Below, one piece after another: positions 1 through 8,939 of a stretch of 64,000 nucleotides of DNA (the first letter of the stretch is position 1; each line of letters starts with the position of its first letter). Source of the DNA: Nocardia stercoris (GTDB lineage: Bacteria; Actinomycetota; Actinomycetes; Mycobacteriales; Mycobacteriaceae); the NCBI RefSeq assembly GCF_003696265.1, contig NZ_RFFH01000002.1, positions 248,001-312,000 on the forward strand. The letters are read 5' to 3'. The translations under genes were made by a program, and so were the position numbers. The notes under the pieces were generated by a model. That model saw nothing but the letters and a program-made list of their open reading frames with translations, was not told the origin of the DNA and did not search any database.

Positions 1-327
1 CCGTGGACGCCGGTCTTCACGCACGGCGACCTGCAGCCCGCCCACGTGTTCACCGACGGCGACGCGATCACCGGTGTCATCGACTGGTCCGAGGCAGGCC
101 CGGGCGATGCCCTGTACGACATTGCCGCCCTGACGCTCGGCCACGAGGAGCGCCTCGATGACGTGGTCGCGGGCTACGGCACCGCAGTCGATGTCGATGT
201 CGTCCGGGCCTGGTGGTCGTTGCGCAGCCTGCTCGGGGTCCGCTGGCTGATCGAGCACGGTGTCGACGCGACCGCACCGGGATGCGAGGTCGACGTCCTC
301 AGTACCCAGGCCGGGCGAGACAGCTGA
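1..327 (+). CDS. Phosphotransferase (APH-like) family protein, C-terminal part
   Basis: The reading frame is open from base 1, so the gene starts outside the window and only 108 residues are seen. The visible part has the kinase catalytic loop HGDLQP (residues 8-13 here) followed by a metal-binding IDW (27-29) and the hydrophobic DIAALTLG helix, the pattern of aminoglycoside phosphotransferase and related small-molecule kinases. The loop is atypical: the usual Asn of H-x-D-x4-N is His15. The substrate cannot be told from this fragment, and resistance should not be assumed. The gene ends convergently with the lipoprotein hydrolase that follows. Confidence 0.75.
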   Translation, partial: PWTPVFTHGDLQPAHVFTDGDAITGVIDWSEAGPGDALYDIAALTLGHEERLDDVVAGYGTAVDVDVVRAWWSLRSLLGVRWLIEHGVDATAPGCEVDVLSTQAGRDS

Positions 328-373
328 TCCGGTGGCCGCCGTTCGCAGCCGCCACGCCCCCTCGCCCGCCGGA

Positions 374-1789
374 TCACGCGGCCGGGCAATGGGTTCCGGC
401 TGCGGGCACGGTTCCCGAGATCAGGTACGCGTCGCCCGCAGCGGTGGTGCAGGGGGTGCGGCTGTAGACGCCGTGACCCCAGCCGTCGTAGGTGAGGAGC
501 GTAGCTCGCGGGGTGTGTGCGGCAACGGCCGCGGCCCATTCGTAGGGTGTGGCCGGGTCGTGAATCGAGTTCATCACCAGGACGGCAGGGCCGCCGGTGA
601 CCGACGGCAGGTGCGCCGGGTCGGCCGGGGGGATAGGCCAGCCGGAGCAGAGAGTGGCTGCCGCCCACGCGAAGTGGGCGTGCAGGGGGCCCGCGTTGCG
701 GTTCTGTTCCGACCACAGGTCGGTCCAGCGGGCTTGGTCGGGGATGTCGAAGGTCCAGTCGGAGCAGACGGCCAGTTGGCCGGCGGAGACGGCGACGCCG
801 GTGGGCTGCGGCCAGGGGACCGGGCCGGAGATCGGCGGCCGATCACGCAGGGCCGCAAGGTCGTTCGCGAGGGCAGTCCAGTCCGGCTGGTACAGCCGCT
901 GGGTCACCGCGGTACTCAGGCCGAGCGCGGTCGAGGGGCGGCCGTGCGAGTCGGCCAGGGTGCCGTGCAGGGCGCTGTCCCACAGCCGGTCGTACAGCCC
1001 GGGGATGTCGGAGCCGTGCAGGGCGCAGGCAGCTTCCCGGTCGCACCAGGACACGAACTCGCCGAAGGTGTCCCCGCCGGCGCGGGCCTCGGCGGCCAGG
1101 AAGCCGGGTCCATCCAGGCTGTGGTCGTCCACGCTGTCGATCAGCAGCGCCCGGACCCGTTGCGGGAACAGCTCCAGGTACGCCTGGCCGGACATGGTCC
1201 CGTAGGAACGGCCGTAGAGGGCGACCGTCGATCGGCCGAGGGCGGCGCGCAGCGCGTCCACGTCGCGGGCGACGCTGATCTCGTCCACATGCTCGAACAG
1301 GGGACCGGTGAACGTGCGACAGCTGTCGGCCAATCGGTGGGCGTACGCCTGCAGCTCGGCCAGCGTATGCCCCGATTCGGGGGCGGTGTCGGGCTGGGCG
1401 AGCAGTCCCTGGTCGCATCGGATCGGATGGCTGCGGCCCACACCACGCGGGTCGAAGCTGACGATGTCGAACGCGTCGTGCAGCGCGGGGGAGAACTGGT
1501 CCTGGGTGCGGAGTTCGTCGACCCCGGAGGTGCCGGGACCACCGGGCAGGGAGATCAGGGTCCCGGTCGGGTGGGTTCCGGTGGCGCGCTTGCGGGTCAC
1601 CGCCAGGTCGATGGTGGCGCCGTCCGGGTGAGCCCAATCGATCGGGACGGCGATCGAACCGCAGTCGAGTGCCGCGCTCTCGGGGCACGGATGCCAGGCG
1701 ACGGTCGGCGGGGCGGAGCGGCAGGCTCCGGCCGACAGCACCGCCAGCAGAGCGGCGGCGAATGGAATCATGTTGCGGCGCAATCGCAT
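374..1789 (-). CDS. Secreted alpha/beta-hydrolase lipoprotein (tripeptidyl aminopeptidase-like)
   Basis: Predicted 471-residue exported serine hydrolase. The N terminus has a short Arg-rich n-region, a hydrophobic stretch (residues 8-20) and a lipobox-like AGA-Cys23, so it is probably a membrane-anchored lipoprotein. An oxyanion-type PGGPGTSG segment is at 82-89, the nucleophile elbow GRSYGT places Ser at 195, and the likely Asp and His are near 411 and 439 (HDPATPY, GHGVYS). This layout matches the Streptomyces tripeptidyl aminopeptidase / TAP-like C-terminal family. I chose the start that puts the signal peptide at the N terminus; an upstream in-frame start at 1852 would add 21 residues without signal character. 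It lies downstream of rsmG, where parA usually sits. Confidence 0.8.
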   Translation of the reverse strand: MRLRRNMIPFAAALLAVLSAGACRSAPPTVAWHPCPESAALDCGSIAVPIDWAHPDGATIDLAVTRKRATGTHPTGTLISLPGGPGTSGVDELRTQDQFSPALHDAFDIVSFDPRGVGRSHPIRCDQGLLAQPDTAPESGHTLAELQAYAHRLADSCRTFTGPLFEHVDEISVARDVDALRAALGRSTVALYGRSYGTMSGQAYLELFPQRVRALLIDSVDDHSLDGPGFLAAEARAGGDTFGEFVSWCDREAACALHGSDIPGLYDRLWDSALHGTLADSHGRPSTALGLSTAVTQRLYQPDWTALANDLAALRDRPPISGPVPWPQPTGVAVSAGQLAVCSDWTFDIPDQARWTDLWSEQNRNAGPLHAHFAWAAATLCSGWPIPPADPAHLPSVTGGPAVLVMNSIHDPATPYEWAAAVAAHTPRATLLTYDGWGHGVYSRTPCTTAAGDAYLISGTVPAAGTHCPAA

Positions 1790-1870
1790 ACATCCGATCG
1801 TGCCGTCGCGTGCCCGAACCCGGCATCCCGCGCTGGAACGAGCGGCCCCCATACCGGGGTAGCGGGGTGG

Positions 1871-2587
1871 CTAGCGGTTCTTGCGGGACTTGCGACCCGC
1901 ACGCCCCACGGTCCGGGCGACGCGCTCGATGCTGAGCACCACCGTCGGCGGCGACACGATTCCGGCGCCGCATTCGAGAATCTCGCTGCGTCCGCCGCCG
2001 GCGCGCTCCACCTCGGCCCGGTCGCGTTCCAGTTCCTCGGCGACGCTCGACCCCTTGAGGGCGAGCATCCGGCCGCCGTCGTGTACGAGCGGCATGGACC
2101 ACTGTGCGAGCTTGCCCAGCGGGGCGACGGCCCGCGAGGTGACGACGTCGGCGCCCCCGGCCTCCTTACGGACGTCCGGCTGCTCGGCCCGGCCGCGAAT
2201 TACGGTGAGCCCCAACCCGGTTGCGGCGATGAACTCCGCGAGGAAGACGGTGCGCCGCAGTAGCGGTTCGACGAGGGTCACATGCAGATCCGGCCGCGCG
2301 ATGGCGAGCGGGATCCCGGGCAGGCCGGCGCCGCTACCGATGTCGACGACGCGCGCCCCCTCCGGGATGATCTCACCGAGGACAGCGCAATTGAGGATGT
2401 GCCGATCCCACAGCCGCGGCACCTCCCGGGGTCCGATCAGTCCGCGCTCGACGCCGGCTGTGGCCAGCGCGGTGTAATAGCGCTCCGCGATCTCGAGTCG
2501 ATCGCCGAACACCTCGGCCGCGGCCGGCGGCGGGGTCGGGTCGGCCGACGCTACCTCGGGATCCACTTCTCGTTCCACGTGAAACAT
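1871..2587 (-). CDS. rsmG: 16S rRNA (guanine527-N7) methyltransferase RsmG (GidB)
   Basis: Methylates N7 of G527 in the 530 loop of 16S rRNA with SAM. The 238-residue product has the class I methyltransferase glycine motif [12 protein letters not shown] at 80-91, followed by an acidic VEP (strand 2) and the GidB-type VTSRAVAPL segment. The start MFHVERE is typical of actinobacterial GidB; the codons for FHVE overlap a parS-like palindrome. A longer open frame runs 83 codons upstream, but it is low-complexity and lacks family similarity. It is the last gene of the conserved rpmH-rnpA-yidD-yidC-khpB-rsmG block. Loss of this enzyme is known to give low-level streptomycin resistance. Confidence 0.95.
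   Translation of the reverse strand: MFHVEREVDPEVASADPTPPPAAAEVFGDRLEIAERYYTALATAGVERGLIGPREVPRLWDRHILNCAVLGEIIPEGARVVDIGSGAGLPGIPLAIARPDLHVTLVEPLLRRTVFLAEFIAATGLGLTVIRGRAEQPDVRKEAGGADVVTSRAVAPLGKLAQWSMPLVHDGGRMLALKGSSVAEELERDRAEVERAGGGRSEILECGAGIVSPPTVVLSIERVARTVGRAGRKSRKNR
2571..2586. promoter_or_regulatory. parS-like ParB-binding site
   Basis: The 16-bp stretch CGTTCCACGTGAAACA matches the parS consensus TGTTTCACGTGAAACA at 14 of 16 positions. It lies inside the first codons of rsmG, where a parS site is common in actinobacteria. ParB loading here would fit a centromere about 5-6 kb from the origin. ParB itself is not encoded in the window. Confidence 0.7.
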
Positions 2588-2774
2588 CCTTCCATCTCGT
2601 TCGGCGACCACACGCACTCCACCACGGCCCGATCGGCCCCGAATCGGGCCCACCCCACGGCATCGATCGGTTTCGTCACGGTGACACCTGGCCGCAGCCG
2701 GCCGGTGAATCCCCCTGCGACGCAACTGGGCCCCCGGTTCGACGGAACACGGGGGCCCAAGAGCTCGAGCACGA

Positions 2775-3368
2775 TCAGGCAGGCAACACCACGACGCGAC
2801 GGTTGGGCTCGGCGCCCTCGCTCTCGCTCGTGACACCCGCGACCGCGGCGACCGCGTCGTGCACGATCTTGCGCTCGAACGGCGTCATCGGCGCCAGCGA
2901 TTCCGGCTCACCCGACGCCAGCACCCGCTGCGCGGCCTCGGCACCCAGCGCGCTCAGCTCCGCGCGGCGCTTCGAACGCCAGCCCGCCACATCGAGCATC
3001 AGGCGGCTGCGGATACCGGTGGCCTGCTGCACCGCGAGGCGGGTCAGCTCCTGCAGCGCATCGAGCACCTCGCCGCGGCGGCCGACCAGCTTCGACAGAT
3101 CGCGGCCGCCGTCGATGCTCACCACCGCGCGGTCGCCCTCGACATCGAGGTCGATGTCACCGTCGAAGTCGAGCACGTCCAGCAGCTGCTCGAGGTAGTC
3201 GCCGGCGATCTCGCCCTCTTCGATCAGGGCTTCCTCGGAATCGTTCGCACCGGAGCCGGTCTTCGCTTCGGCGTCCGATTCGTTCTCGGTCACCGGCTCC
3301 GCCTCGGTCGCCACACCGTTCGCACTGAGGGCCACAGCGGCATCCCCTCCGTCGGTTTCAACAGTCAT
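2775..3368 (-). CDS. khpB: KhpB/Jag, KH and R3H domain RNA-binding protein
   Basis: A 197-residue cytoplasmic RNA-binding protein. The first 45 residues are acidic and low-complexity. A Jag-type KH domain follows with the loop GRRG at 96-99, and an R3H domain with R-K-I-V-H at 166-170, ending in RRVVVLPA. KhpB usually pairs with KhpA and affects cell elongation and division through bound RNAs. The start MTVETDG has an AAGGA ribosome site; five further in-frame residues upstream are less likely. It lies 61 bp after yidC in the same orientation, the order found across actinobacteria. Confidence 0.92.
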   Translation of the reverse strand: MTVETDGGDAAVALSANGVATEAEPVTENESDAEAKTGSGANDSEEALIEEGEIAGDYLEQLLDVLDFDGDIDLDVEGDRAVVSIDGGRDLSKLVGRRGEVLDALQELTRLAVQQATGIRSRLMLDVAGWRSKRRAELSALGAEAAQRVLASGEPESLAPMTPFERKIVHDAVAAVAGVTSESEGAEPNRRVVVLPA

Positions 3369-3429
3369 TGGTCCGTCCTTCAATCCGCATCATCCGTCGT
3401 GTCCGGCACCCGCGGCGCCGGGAATCCGC

Positions 3430-4557
3430 TCAGCGCTTGCGCTTCTGATTCGCCCGGCCGCGATTGCCGCTCCGCTTCCGGTCGCCCGCGCCGCCCTTGG
3501 CAGCGGGCGCCTTCGCGGTGCCGTTGGTGGCCGGCTTCGCCGTACCGTTCGACGTGGCCGTCCCGTTGGCCGACGGCTCGGCGTCGACCGGTGCGTCCTC
3601 GACCGCGTCTGTGGGTGCGGCCTTCTTCTGCTTGGTGGGCTTGGCGCCGGGCTTGGGAGCATTCTGCGCGCGGCGCTCGAGCGCCTGCTGCTTCTTCAGC
3701 TCCTCTTCCTTCTCGATCTTGCCGAAGACCAGGTGCTGCTGTCCGTAGGTCCAGATGTTGTTGGCGACCCAGTAGAGCAGGATGGCGATCGGCAGGAACG
3801 GTCCACCGACGATCACACCCAGCGGGAAGATCCACAGCGCCATCTTGTTCATGAGTGCGGCCTGCGGGTTGGCGGCCGCCTCCGGGCTCTGCCGGGCGAC
3901 CGACGCGCGCGCGTTGAAGTGGGTGGCCAGACCGGCCAGGATCATCAGCGGCACGGCGACAAAAGCCATGTTCCACCAATGGATCTGCTCACCGGCGGAC
4001 CGGACGAACGCTTCCAGCTGTGCCTGCGGAGTGGTGATGGCGGCCGAGATCGGGGCACCGAACAGACGGGCGCGCAGGAACGACTGCACGTCGTCCACAC
4101 CGAAGAAGTAGTTGGCCGTGTTCGCGTTCTGCTCGACGGTCATGCCGCCGCTCTTGCCGAAGCCCATGAAGCCGGCGCTGCTGCCGACCCGGTTGAACGA
4201 CCGGAGCACGTGGTACAGACCGAGGAACACCGGCACCTGCAGCAGCACGGGCAGGCAGCCCATGAGCGGGTTGAAGCCGTGTTCCTTCTGCAGTTTCTGC
4301 ATCTCGACGGCCATGGTCTGGCGGTCGTTCTTGTACTTGCGCTGCAGTTCCTTGATGTGCGGCTGCAGCTCCTGCATCTGCCGCTGCGTGCGGACCTGCT
4401 TCACGAACGGCTGGAACAGCACCAGCCGGAGCGTGAACACCAGGAACACCACCGAGAGCGCCCAGGTCACACCCCGGTCCGGGCCCAATACAAAACCGAA
4501 GACACGATGCCAGAACCATAGGATTCCCGACACCGGGTAGTAGATGAAATTGAGCAC
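3430..4557 (-). CDS. yidC: Membrane protein insertase YidC
   Basis: Inserts proteins into the cytoplasmic membrane alone or with SecYEG. The 375-residue product starts with a GTG codon ([11 protein letters not shown]), has a first membrane segment and a 60-kDa inner-membrane-protein domain from about 25 to 280. This includes the basic cytosolic [14 protein letters not shown] region and the hydrophobic [19 protein letters not shown] segment. The C-terminal tail of about 90 residues is hydrophilic, rich in Lys, Ala and NGT repeats, and probably contacts the ribosome. The start follows the yidD stop by 4 bp, so the two are co-translated. An in-frame start at 4590 would overlap yidD. Confidence 0.94.
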   Translation of the reverse strand: MLNFIYYPVSGILWFWHRVFGFVLGPDRGVTWALSVVFLVFTLRLVLFQPFVKQVRTQRQMQELQPHIKELQRKYKNDRQTMAVEMQKLQKEHGFNPLMGCLPVLLQVPVFLGLYHVLRSFNRVGSSAGFMGFGKSGGMTVEQNANTANYFFGVDDVQSFLRARLFGAPISAAITTPQAQLEAFVRSAGEQIHWWNMAFVAVPLMILAGLATHFNARASVARQSPEAAANPQAALMNKMALWIFPLGVIVGGPFLPIAILLYWVANNIWTYGQQHLVFGKIEKEEELKKQQALERRAQNAPKPGAKPTKQKKAAPTDAVEDAPVDAEPSANGTATSNGTAKPATNGTAKAPAAKGGAGDRKRSGNRGRANQKRKR

Positions 4558-4561
4558 GGTC

Positions 4562-4894
4562 CTATGTACTCCCGTCGTTCGTGTCGGCACTCACCGCGTG
4601 CGCCGACCCTTTACAAGGCTTGTCCGCGGCCGTCGCCGCCGCTGCCCGTTTCCGTTCCGGAACCGGGTCCCACCCACCAGGGTGCCAGGGCGCGCATTTG
4701 GCCAAGCGCACGGCCGCCAGTCCGAGGCCGACGACGAGGCCGCGGGTGCGCAGCGCGGTCACCGCGTACTCGCTGCAGGTGGGAGTGAACCGGCACGTCG
4801 GCAGGCGGGTGGGGGAGATGTAGGTGCGGTACAGCTCGATGAGGAAGATCAGTGCCCGGGCCGGAAGCCCGGCCACCACCCGCAGAGCGGTCAT
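4562..4894 (-). CDS. yidD: Membrane protein insertion efficiency factor YidD
   Basis: A 110-residue YidD protein. It carries the family signature at 24-46, TYISPTRLP followed by C34[10 protein letters not shown], and a second Cys motif [14 protein letters not shown] near 66-79. The N-terminal helix [14 protein letters not shown] is amphipathic and probably lies on the membrane. YidD supports YidC-dependent insertion; its biochemical role is still loosely defined. Its ATG overlaps the rnpA stop codon by 4 bp, indicating translational coupling. Confidence 0.93.
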   Translation of the reverse strand: MTALRVVAGLPARALIFLIELYRTYISPTRLPTCRFTPTCSEYAVTALRTRGLVVGLGLAAVRLAKCAPWHPGGWDPVPERKRAAAATAADKPCKGSAHAVSADTNDGST

Positions 4895-5319
4895 GGTGCG
4901 CCATCCGCGGTGGGCACGGGCGTGCCGGTCCGGACGCGTTCGGCCGGGGCGCGCAGCAGCTTGTGTAGCGCGGCCCGCAGCTGCCGGTCGAGTTCCGCGG
5001 TGGGAGTGTCCGCGGCGCCCGGCAGGGCCCGGATGACGATGTCCGTCTCGGCGGGCAGTTCGTCGCGCAGGGCACCACACATATGACGCAGGCGGCGAGC
5101 CACGCGGTGACGTACCACCGCGGAGCCCACCGCCTTGCTGACGATCAATCCGAAGCGCGGACCACCGGAACGAACGAACGGTTCGCCGGTGTGCTCGTCC
5201 GGACCGGTCGGCCAGACGAGCGCATGCACGACCAAGTCCCGTCTCCCGATGCGACGGCCCCGCCGTACCGTTCGGGAGAAGTCGGCACGATGATGCAGCC
5301 GATACGGCTCAGGCAACAC
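4891..5319 (-). CDS. rnpA: Ribonuclease P protein component
   Basis: Protein subunit of RNase P, which matures the 5' ends of tRNAs with the rnpB RNA (not in this window). The 142-residue product has the N-terminal RLHHRADFSRTVRRGRR segment and the RNR-type helix AVVRHRVARRLRH at 67-79, where the usual Asn is His71. The start codon is GTG at 5319; the next Met is far inside the domain. It lies 81 bp downstream of rpmH, as in nearly all bacteria. Confidence 0.94.
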   Translation of the reverse strand: MLPEPYRLHHRADFSRTVRRGRRIGRRDLVVHALVWPTGPDEHTGEPFVRSGGPRFGLIVSKAVGSAVVRHRVARRLRHMCGALRDELPAETDIVIRALPGAADTPTAELDRQLRAALHKLLRAPAERVRTGTPVPTADGAP

Positions 5320-5400
5320 CCGAGTGTCCGAGCACGCAGCGGGACGGGAGTCCTGAGCCGTACAGCCGTACGGTCATGGCGCCGATGTCGAGGCCGACTA

Positions 5401-5544
5401 TCAGGCGGTCAGCTTCGCACGGCCCTTGCCGCGGCGTGCCGACACGATGGCACGGCCGGCACGGGTACGCATCCGCAGACGGAATCCGTGGACCCGCGCC
5501 CGACGACGGTTGTTCGGCTGGAACGTCCGCTTGCCCTTGGCCAC
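5401..5544 (-). CDS. rpmH: 50S ribosomal protein L34
   Basis: The 47-residue product is a classic L34: [20 protein letters not shown], then [17 protein letters not shown]. It is very basic and packs into 23S rRNA. The GTG start is preceded on the minus strand by GAGGAG at a normal distance. It is divergent from dnaA across a 490-bp gap and is the first gene of the leftward rpmH-rnpA-yidD-yidC-khpB-rsmG transcript. Confidence 0.97.
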   Translation of the reverse strand: MAKGKRTFQPNNRRRARVHGFRLRMRTRAGRAIVSARRGKGRAKLTA

Positions 5545-6034
5545 GGTCAACACTCCTCGAGTTGGTGGGCACCGTGCGGCGCCCGAAGCTTTGTTCGGTG
5601 AAACTGTAGGGTTCGCGCCGGATAAGCGGGTCATCCGAGGCGCGACGCCCATCGCGGTAGGGCCAGGGCCTGCTGGACAGCAGACAGCCACCACCGCGTC
5701 GATGGGTGACCGTTCGAGGGTACTGACCGCAGCGAAACAGGTCAAACTCAGCCCAGACGGCCCCTGCGCCACTCCACCAGCGACCTGCGAATATCGATAG
5801 CCCCCGGATTGCTGTCCGGCGACACTCGGCCGGTCGGCCCGGCCTTCCCGCTACGGGACGTGCCGTGAACGCGTAATCCACATCTGTGGATAATTGTGTG
5901 GAAACAGCGACGCGGTGGCATATCGTATGGCAACCCGCCAGCCCGGACGAGCGAACCCACACCCGCGCACGGGGAGACGCGGACCGGTGTCCGCCTGTCT
6001 GCTTCTTTCGACCGATTCGGGGAGGAATACGTCC
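5545..6034. other. rpmH-dnaA intergenic region (no gene seen)
   Basis: A 490-bp divergent regulatory region. It should hold the rpmH promoter on the left and the dnaA promoter on the right. The only clear elements are the DnaA-box cluster at 5874-5905 and the dnaA ribosome-binding site GGGGAGGA just before 6035. I see no convincing gene in it; the long open frames crossing it are products of high GC content. Confidence 0.7.
5874..5905. promoter_or_regulatory. DnaA-box cluster upstream of dnaA
   Basis: Three boxes are packed in 32 bp: TAATCCACA (5874), the perfect inverted TGTGGATAA (5885) and the weaker inverted TGTGGAAAC (5897). DnaA bound here would be placed to autoregulate the dnaA promoter, as known in other bacteria. 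The short local drop in GC content fits a promoter region. Confidence 0.75.
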
Positions 6035-8335
6035 GTGGACGACGAGCAGAACGTGTTGACCGCAGTATGGCCGGAGGTCGTGGCCGAACTGACCACGGGG
6101 TCGGCCGACGGGTCGATCCCGGCGGTAACCAACGCGCAGAAGGCGTGGTTGGGCCTGGTCAAGCCGCTGAACGTGGCGCAGGGATTCGCGCTGCTCTCGG
6201 TCCCGTCCTCGCTCGCCCAGGAGGCCATCGAACGTGATCTGCGCGAGCCGATCCTGCGTTCGCTGGGCCGCCGTCTCGATCACCAGGTCGAAGGACTCGG
6301 AGTTCGCATCGCCGCGCCGGCCGGCACCTCGGGGGACCGGCAGTCCGGTTCGCCCCGGCACGCTCGGATGACCACCCGTCCCGAGCGGATGCGCGAGGTC
6401 GTACGAGACCCGCGCGATCATCCACAGGCCCAGTCGGTGCCGGAGTACCCGGCCGCCGAGGAGTACGCCGCGCCGCGCTATCACACGACCGGCGACTACC
6501 CCATGGTCGCGGACTATCCCCAGGGTGAGTACCGGACCGGTTCGATGGCCGCGGAATTGCCGGACATCCCCAGGCAGGATCCGATGCGCACCGGGCATCC
6601 GGACACCGGCCGACACCCGTATCCGGAGCAGCTGCGGCCCGCCGACGGGTATGCCGAACAGCTGCGTCCGGGCGAGGGCTACTCCGACCAGATGCGGTCC
6701 GGCGACGGTTACTCGGACCAGATGCGGACCGGCGAGGGCTACCCCGAGCAGATGCGGACCGCCGAGAGCTACTCCGATCACATGCGGTCCGGCGACGGTC
6801 GCCCCGACCAGATGCGGTCCGCCGAGGGCTACTCCGACCAAATGCGGTCCGCGGACACCTACTCCGACCAAATGCGGTCCGCGGACACCTACTCCGACCA
6901 GCTACCCCCGGCCGAATCCCGCCGCCCGGTCCACCCGGAACCGGTCCACCAGGTCCGCCACGAGCAGCTGCGGCAACCGATCCACGAGCACGAGCAGCTG
7001 CCGCGACCCGGGCACCCGGCCCGGCAGGAATCCCTGTTCGGCGCGGAATCCGATGCGGTGCAACGACGTCCGCTCGAGCAGCCGCACGAAGCACCGCGCC
7101 ACCCCATGGAACAGCCGCGGCATCCGATGGACGAGCAGCCGCGCCGGCCCGTGGACGAGCAGCCGCGGCATCCGGCACCGGAACCGCAGCGCGGTCCGGC
7201 GCAGCCGGATCCCGCCGACGACGAACCGGTAGTGCCGGTGCGCAACTCCTGGCCGTCGTATTTCACCAAGCCACCGGAACCGGCCGCACCCGCGGCCGCG
7301 CAGAACGGTGCCAGCCTGAACGCGAAGTACACCTTCGAGACCTTCGTCATCGGTGCCTCGAACCGCTTCGCACACGCCGCCGCGGTGGCGATCGCGGAGG
7401 CGCCGGCACGGGCCTATAACCCGTTGTTCGTCTGGGGCGCTTCGGGTTTGGGCAAGACGCACCTGCTGCACGCGGCGGGCCACTACGCCCAGCGGCTGTT
7501 CCCGGGTATGCGGGTGAAGTACGTCTCCACCGAGGAGTTCACCAACGACTTCATCAACAGCCTGCGCGACGACCGCAAGGTGGCGTTCAAACGCCGCTAC
7601 CGCGAGACCGACATCCTGCTGGTGGACGACATCCAGTTCATCGAGGGCAAGGAAGGTATCCAGGAGGAGTTCTTCCACACCTTCAACACCCTGCACAACG
7701 CGAACAAGCAGATCGTGGTCTCCTCCGACCGGCCGCCCAAGCAGCTGGCGACCCTGGAGGAGCGGCTGAGGACCCGGTTCGAGTGGGGTCTGATCACCGA
7801 CGTGCAGCCGCCGGAGCTGGAGACGCGAATCGCCATCCTGCGCAAGAAGGCCCGGATGGATCGCCTGGATGTGCCGCACGATGTGCTGGAACTCATCGCC
7901 AGCCGAGTGGAGCGCAATATCCGTGAGCTGGAGGGCGCGCTGATCCGCGTCACCGCGTTCGCCTCGCTGAACGGGCAGCCGCTGGACCTGTCGCTGGCCG
8001 AGGTGGTGCTGCGGGATCTGATGCCCGACGCCACGACGCTGGAGATCACCGCGGCCACGATCATGGCCGTGACGGCGGAGTACTTCAACACGACGCTGGA
8101 CGAGCTGACCGGTCCCGGTAAGGCCCGGCCGCTCGCGCAGGCCCGCCAGATCGCCATGTATCTGTGCCGGGAGCTGACCGACCTGTCGCTGCCGAAGATC
8201 GGGCAGGCGTTCGGCCGCGACCACACCACGGTCATGTACGCCGAGAAGAAGGTGCGCAAGGAGATGACCGAGCGTCGGCGGGTCTACGACCAGGTGCAGG
8301 AGCTCACCGCGCGCATCAAGCAACGTTCGCGGTAG
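6035..8335 (+). CDS. dnaA: Chromosomal replication initiator DnaA (extended domain II)
   Basis: Initiates replication by binding DnaA boxes and melting oriC. The start is GTG at 6035 ([12 protein letters not shown]), with GGGGAGGA upstream. Domain I covers about 1-95. Domain II runs from about 110 to 425 and is far longer than in most bacteria; it is acidic, rich in Pro, Gln, Arg and His, with ten decapeptide repeats at 196-295. Domain III has Walker A GASGLGKT at 468-475 and Walker B DD at 531-532. Domain IV ends with the DNA-recognition motif [14 protein letters not shown] (DHTT at 729-732). The total is 766 residues, longer than typical mycobacterial DnaA of about 500. An in-frame start upstream at 5894 lacks domain I similarity. 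Confidence 0.97.
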   Translation: MDDEQNVLTAVWPEVVAELTTGSADGSIPAVTNAQKAWLGLVKPLNVAQGFALLSVPSSLAQEAIERDLREPILRSLGRRLDHQVEGLGVRIAAPAGTSGDRQSGSPRHARMTTRPERMREVVRDPRDHPQAQSVPEYPAAEEYAAPRYHTTGDYPMVADYPQGEYRTGSMAAELPDIPRQDPMRTGHPDTGRHPYPEQLRPADGYAEQLRPGEGYSDQMRSGDGYSDQMRTGEGYPEQMRTAESYSDHMRSGDGRPDQMRSAEGYSDQMRSADTYSDQMRSADTYSDQLPPAESRRPVHPEPVHQVRHEQLRQPIHEHEQLPRPGHPARQESLFGAESDAVQRRPLEQPHEAPRHPMEQPRHPMDEQPRRPVDEQPRHPAPEPQRGPAQPDPADDEPVVPVRNSWPSYFTKPPEPAAPAAAQNGASLNAKYTFETFVIGASNRFAHAAAVAIAEAPARAYNPLFVWGASGLGKTHLLHAAGHYAQRLFPGMRVKYVSTEEFTNDFINSLRDDRKVAFKRRYRETDILLVDDIQFIEGKEGIQEEFFHTFNTLHNANKQIVVSSDRPPKQLATLEERLRTRFEWGLITDVQPPELETRIAILRKKARMDRLDVPHDVLELIASRVERNIRELEGALIRVTAFASLNGQPLDLSLAEVVLRDLMPDATTLEITAATIMAVTAEYFNTTLDELTGPGKARPLAQARQIAMYLCRELTDLSLPKIGQAFGRDHTTVMYAEKKVRKEMTERRRVYDQVQELTARIKQRSR
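6620..6919 (+). repeat. Ten 30-bp tandem repeats in dnaA domain II
   Basis: Ten consecutive 30-bp units encode decapeptides of the form [13 protein letters not shown]. The last full [10 protein letters not shown] unit is an exact 30-bp duplication (6841-6870 and 6871-6900). Earlier units vary at a few residues (PEQL, AEQL, SDHM). The repeats stay in frame and are confined to the linker domain. Confidence 0.95.
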
Positions 8336-8425
8336 TTCGCGCGGACTTTTCCGACGCGAGCCGATCATCGGCTCGGCGGTCTGTCCCCATGGTGGACAAC
8401 AGTTGTCCTCGAGTGCCGATCCACA

Positions 8426-8465
8426 AGCCGGTTCCCCCCTCCGACCTGGGGGAACCGGCTTTTTT
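8426..8465 (+). terminator. Rho-independent terminator of dnaA
   Basis: Perfect 13-bp stem AGCCGGTTCCCCC (8426-8438) with GGGGGAACCGGCT (8448-8460), a 9-nt loop, then a run of six T. It lies 90 bp after the dnaA stop and would keep dnaA transcription out of oriC. Confidence 0.93.
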
Positions 8466-8472
8466 CGGATGT

Positions 8473-8512
8473 GGATTCCTCGAGGAGTCCTTGTGGAGTC
8501 CTCGAGGAATCC
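8473..8512. repeat. oriC inverted repeat, copy 1
   Basis: Two 18-bp arms, each containing TCCTCGAGGA, are separated by TTGT and are inverted with one mismatch. The element begins GGATTCCTCGAGGAG and ends CCTCGAGGAATCC. It is nearly identical to the element at 8648-8687, with two differences in 40 bp, and similarity continues a few bases past its right end. Confidence 0.9.
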
Positions 8513-8647
8513 CGAGTCTGTACACCGGTTTCCGCACAGCTTCGCCCCCAGGCTGGGGAGGGATCGACTCACAACCGGTAGTCCACAGTGTGCACAGGTG
8601 AATCCGTCCACGGGCCCTGAGCAGCGGCGTTGCCGAGTTGTCCTCGA

Positions 8648-8687
8648 GGATTCCTCGAGGAGTCCTTGTCGACTCCTCGAGGAATCC
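8648..8687. repeat. oriC inverted repeat, copy 2
   Basis: Perfect 17-bp inverted arms GGATTCCTCGAGGAGTC (8648-8664) and GACTCCTCGAGGAATCC (8671-8687) around CTTGTC. It lies 175 bp from copy 1 in the same orientation, directly after a TTGTCCTCGAG (8638) and just before another (8693). Confidence 0.92.
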
Positions 8688-8890
8688 CGGGTTTGTCCTC
8701 GAGTCGGCGCACAATGTGCAGAAGTGGGCTCGGATCATGGAAGAACTCGAGGATGGCTCGAGGATGGAGTTGGGACAGTTTCGGTGGCTCCACAGCGGCC
8801 CGCTGTTCATCCTCGAGACACCCCCTGGCCATCCCCACGGCGCCACACGCTCCGACCTGCGCGGATGGCTGGACTCCACAGAATCCACAG

Positions 8891-8939
8891 CGCCTATTAC
8901 TACTTCAGTTCTTCTTCTAGAAATCTCTCTTCAAAACAG
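8891..8939. other. AT-rich patch, candidate DNA unwinding element
   Basis: About 49 bp of markedly lower GC (CGCCTATTACTACTTCAG and onward to TCAAAACAGG) in a genome near 68% GC. It is preceded by two near-DnaA boxes (CTCCACAG, ATCCACAG) and followed by the inverted TGTGGAAAC. This position would suit a duplex-opening site; it is an inference from composition. Confidence 0.55.

Noticed and set aside
260..2263. 667-residue plus-strand open frame
   Set aside because: It lies antisense to the lipoprotein hydrolase and rsmG, which have clear family motifs. It is low-complexity Gly/Arg/Val and an artefact of high GC content.
5309..6871. 520-residue minus-strand frame with repeated GPHLVGVAL units
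   Set aside because: Its repeats are the antisense reading of the dnaA decapeptide array, and it crosses rnpA and rpmH. No ribosome site or family pattern.
6620..6919. CRISPR-like array
   Set aside because: Repeats are contiguous 30-bp coding units with no spacers, in frame in dnaA. The fhaA repeats are rejected for the same reason. I see no CRISPR array in the window.
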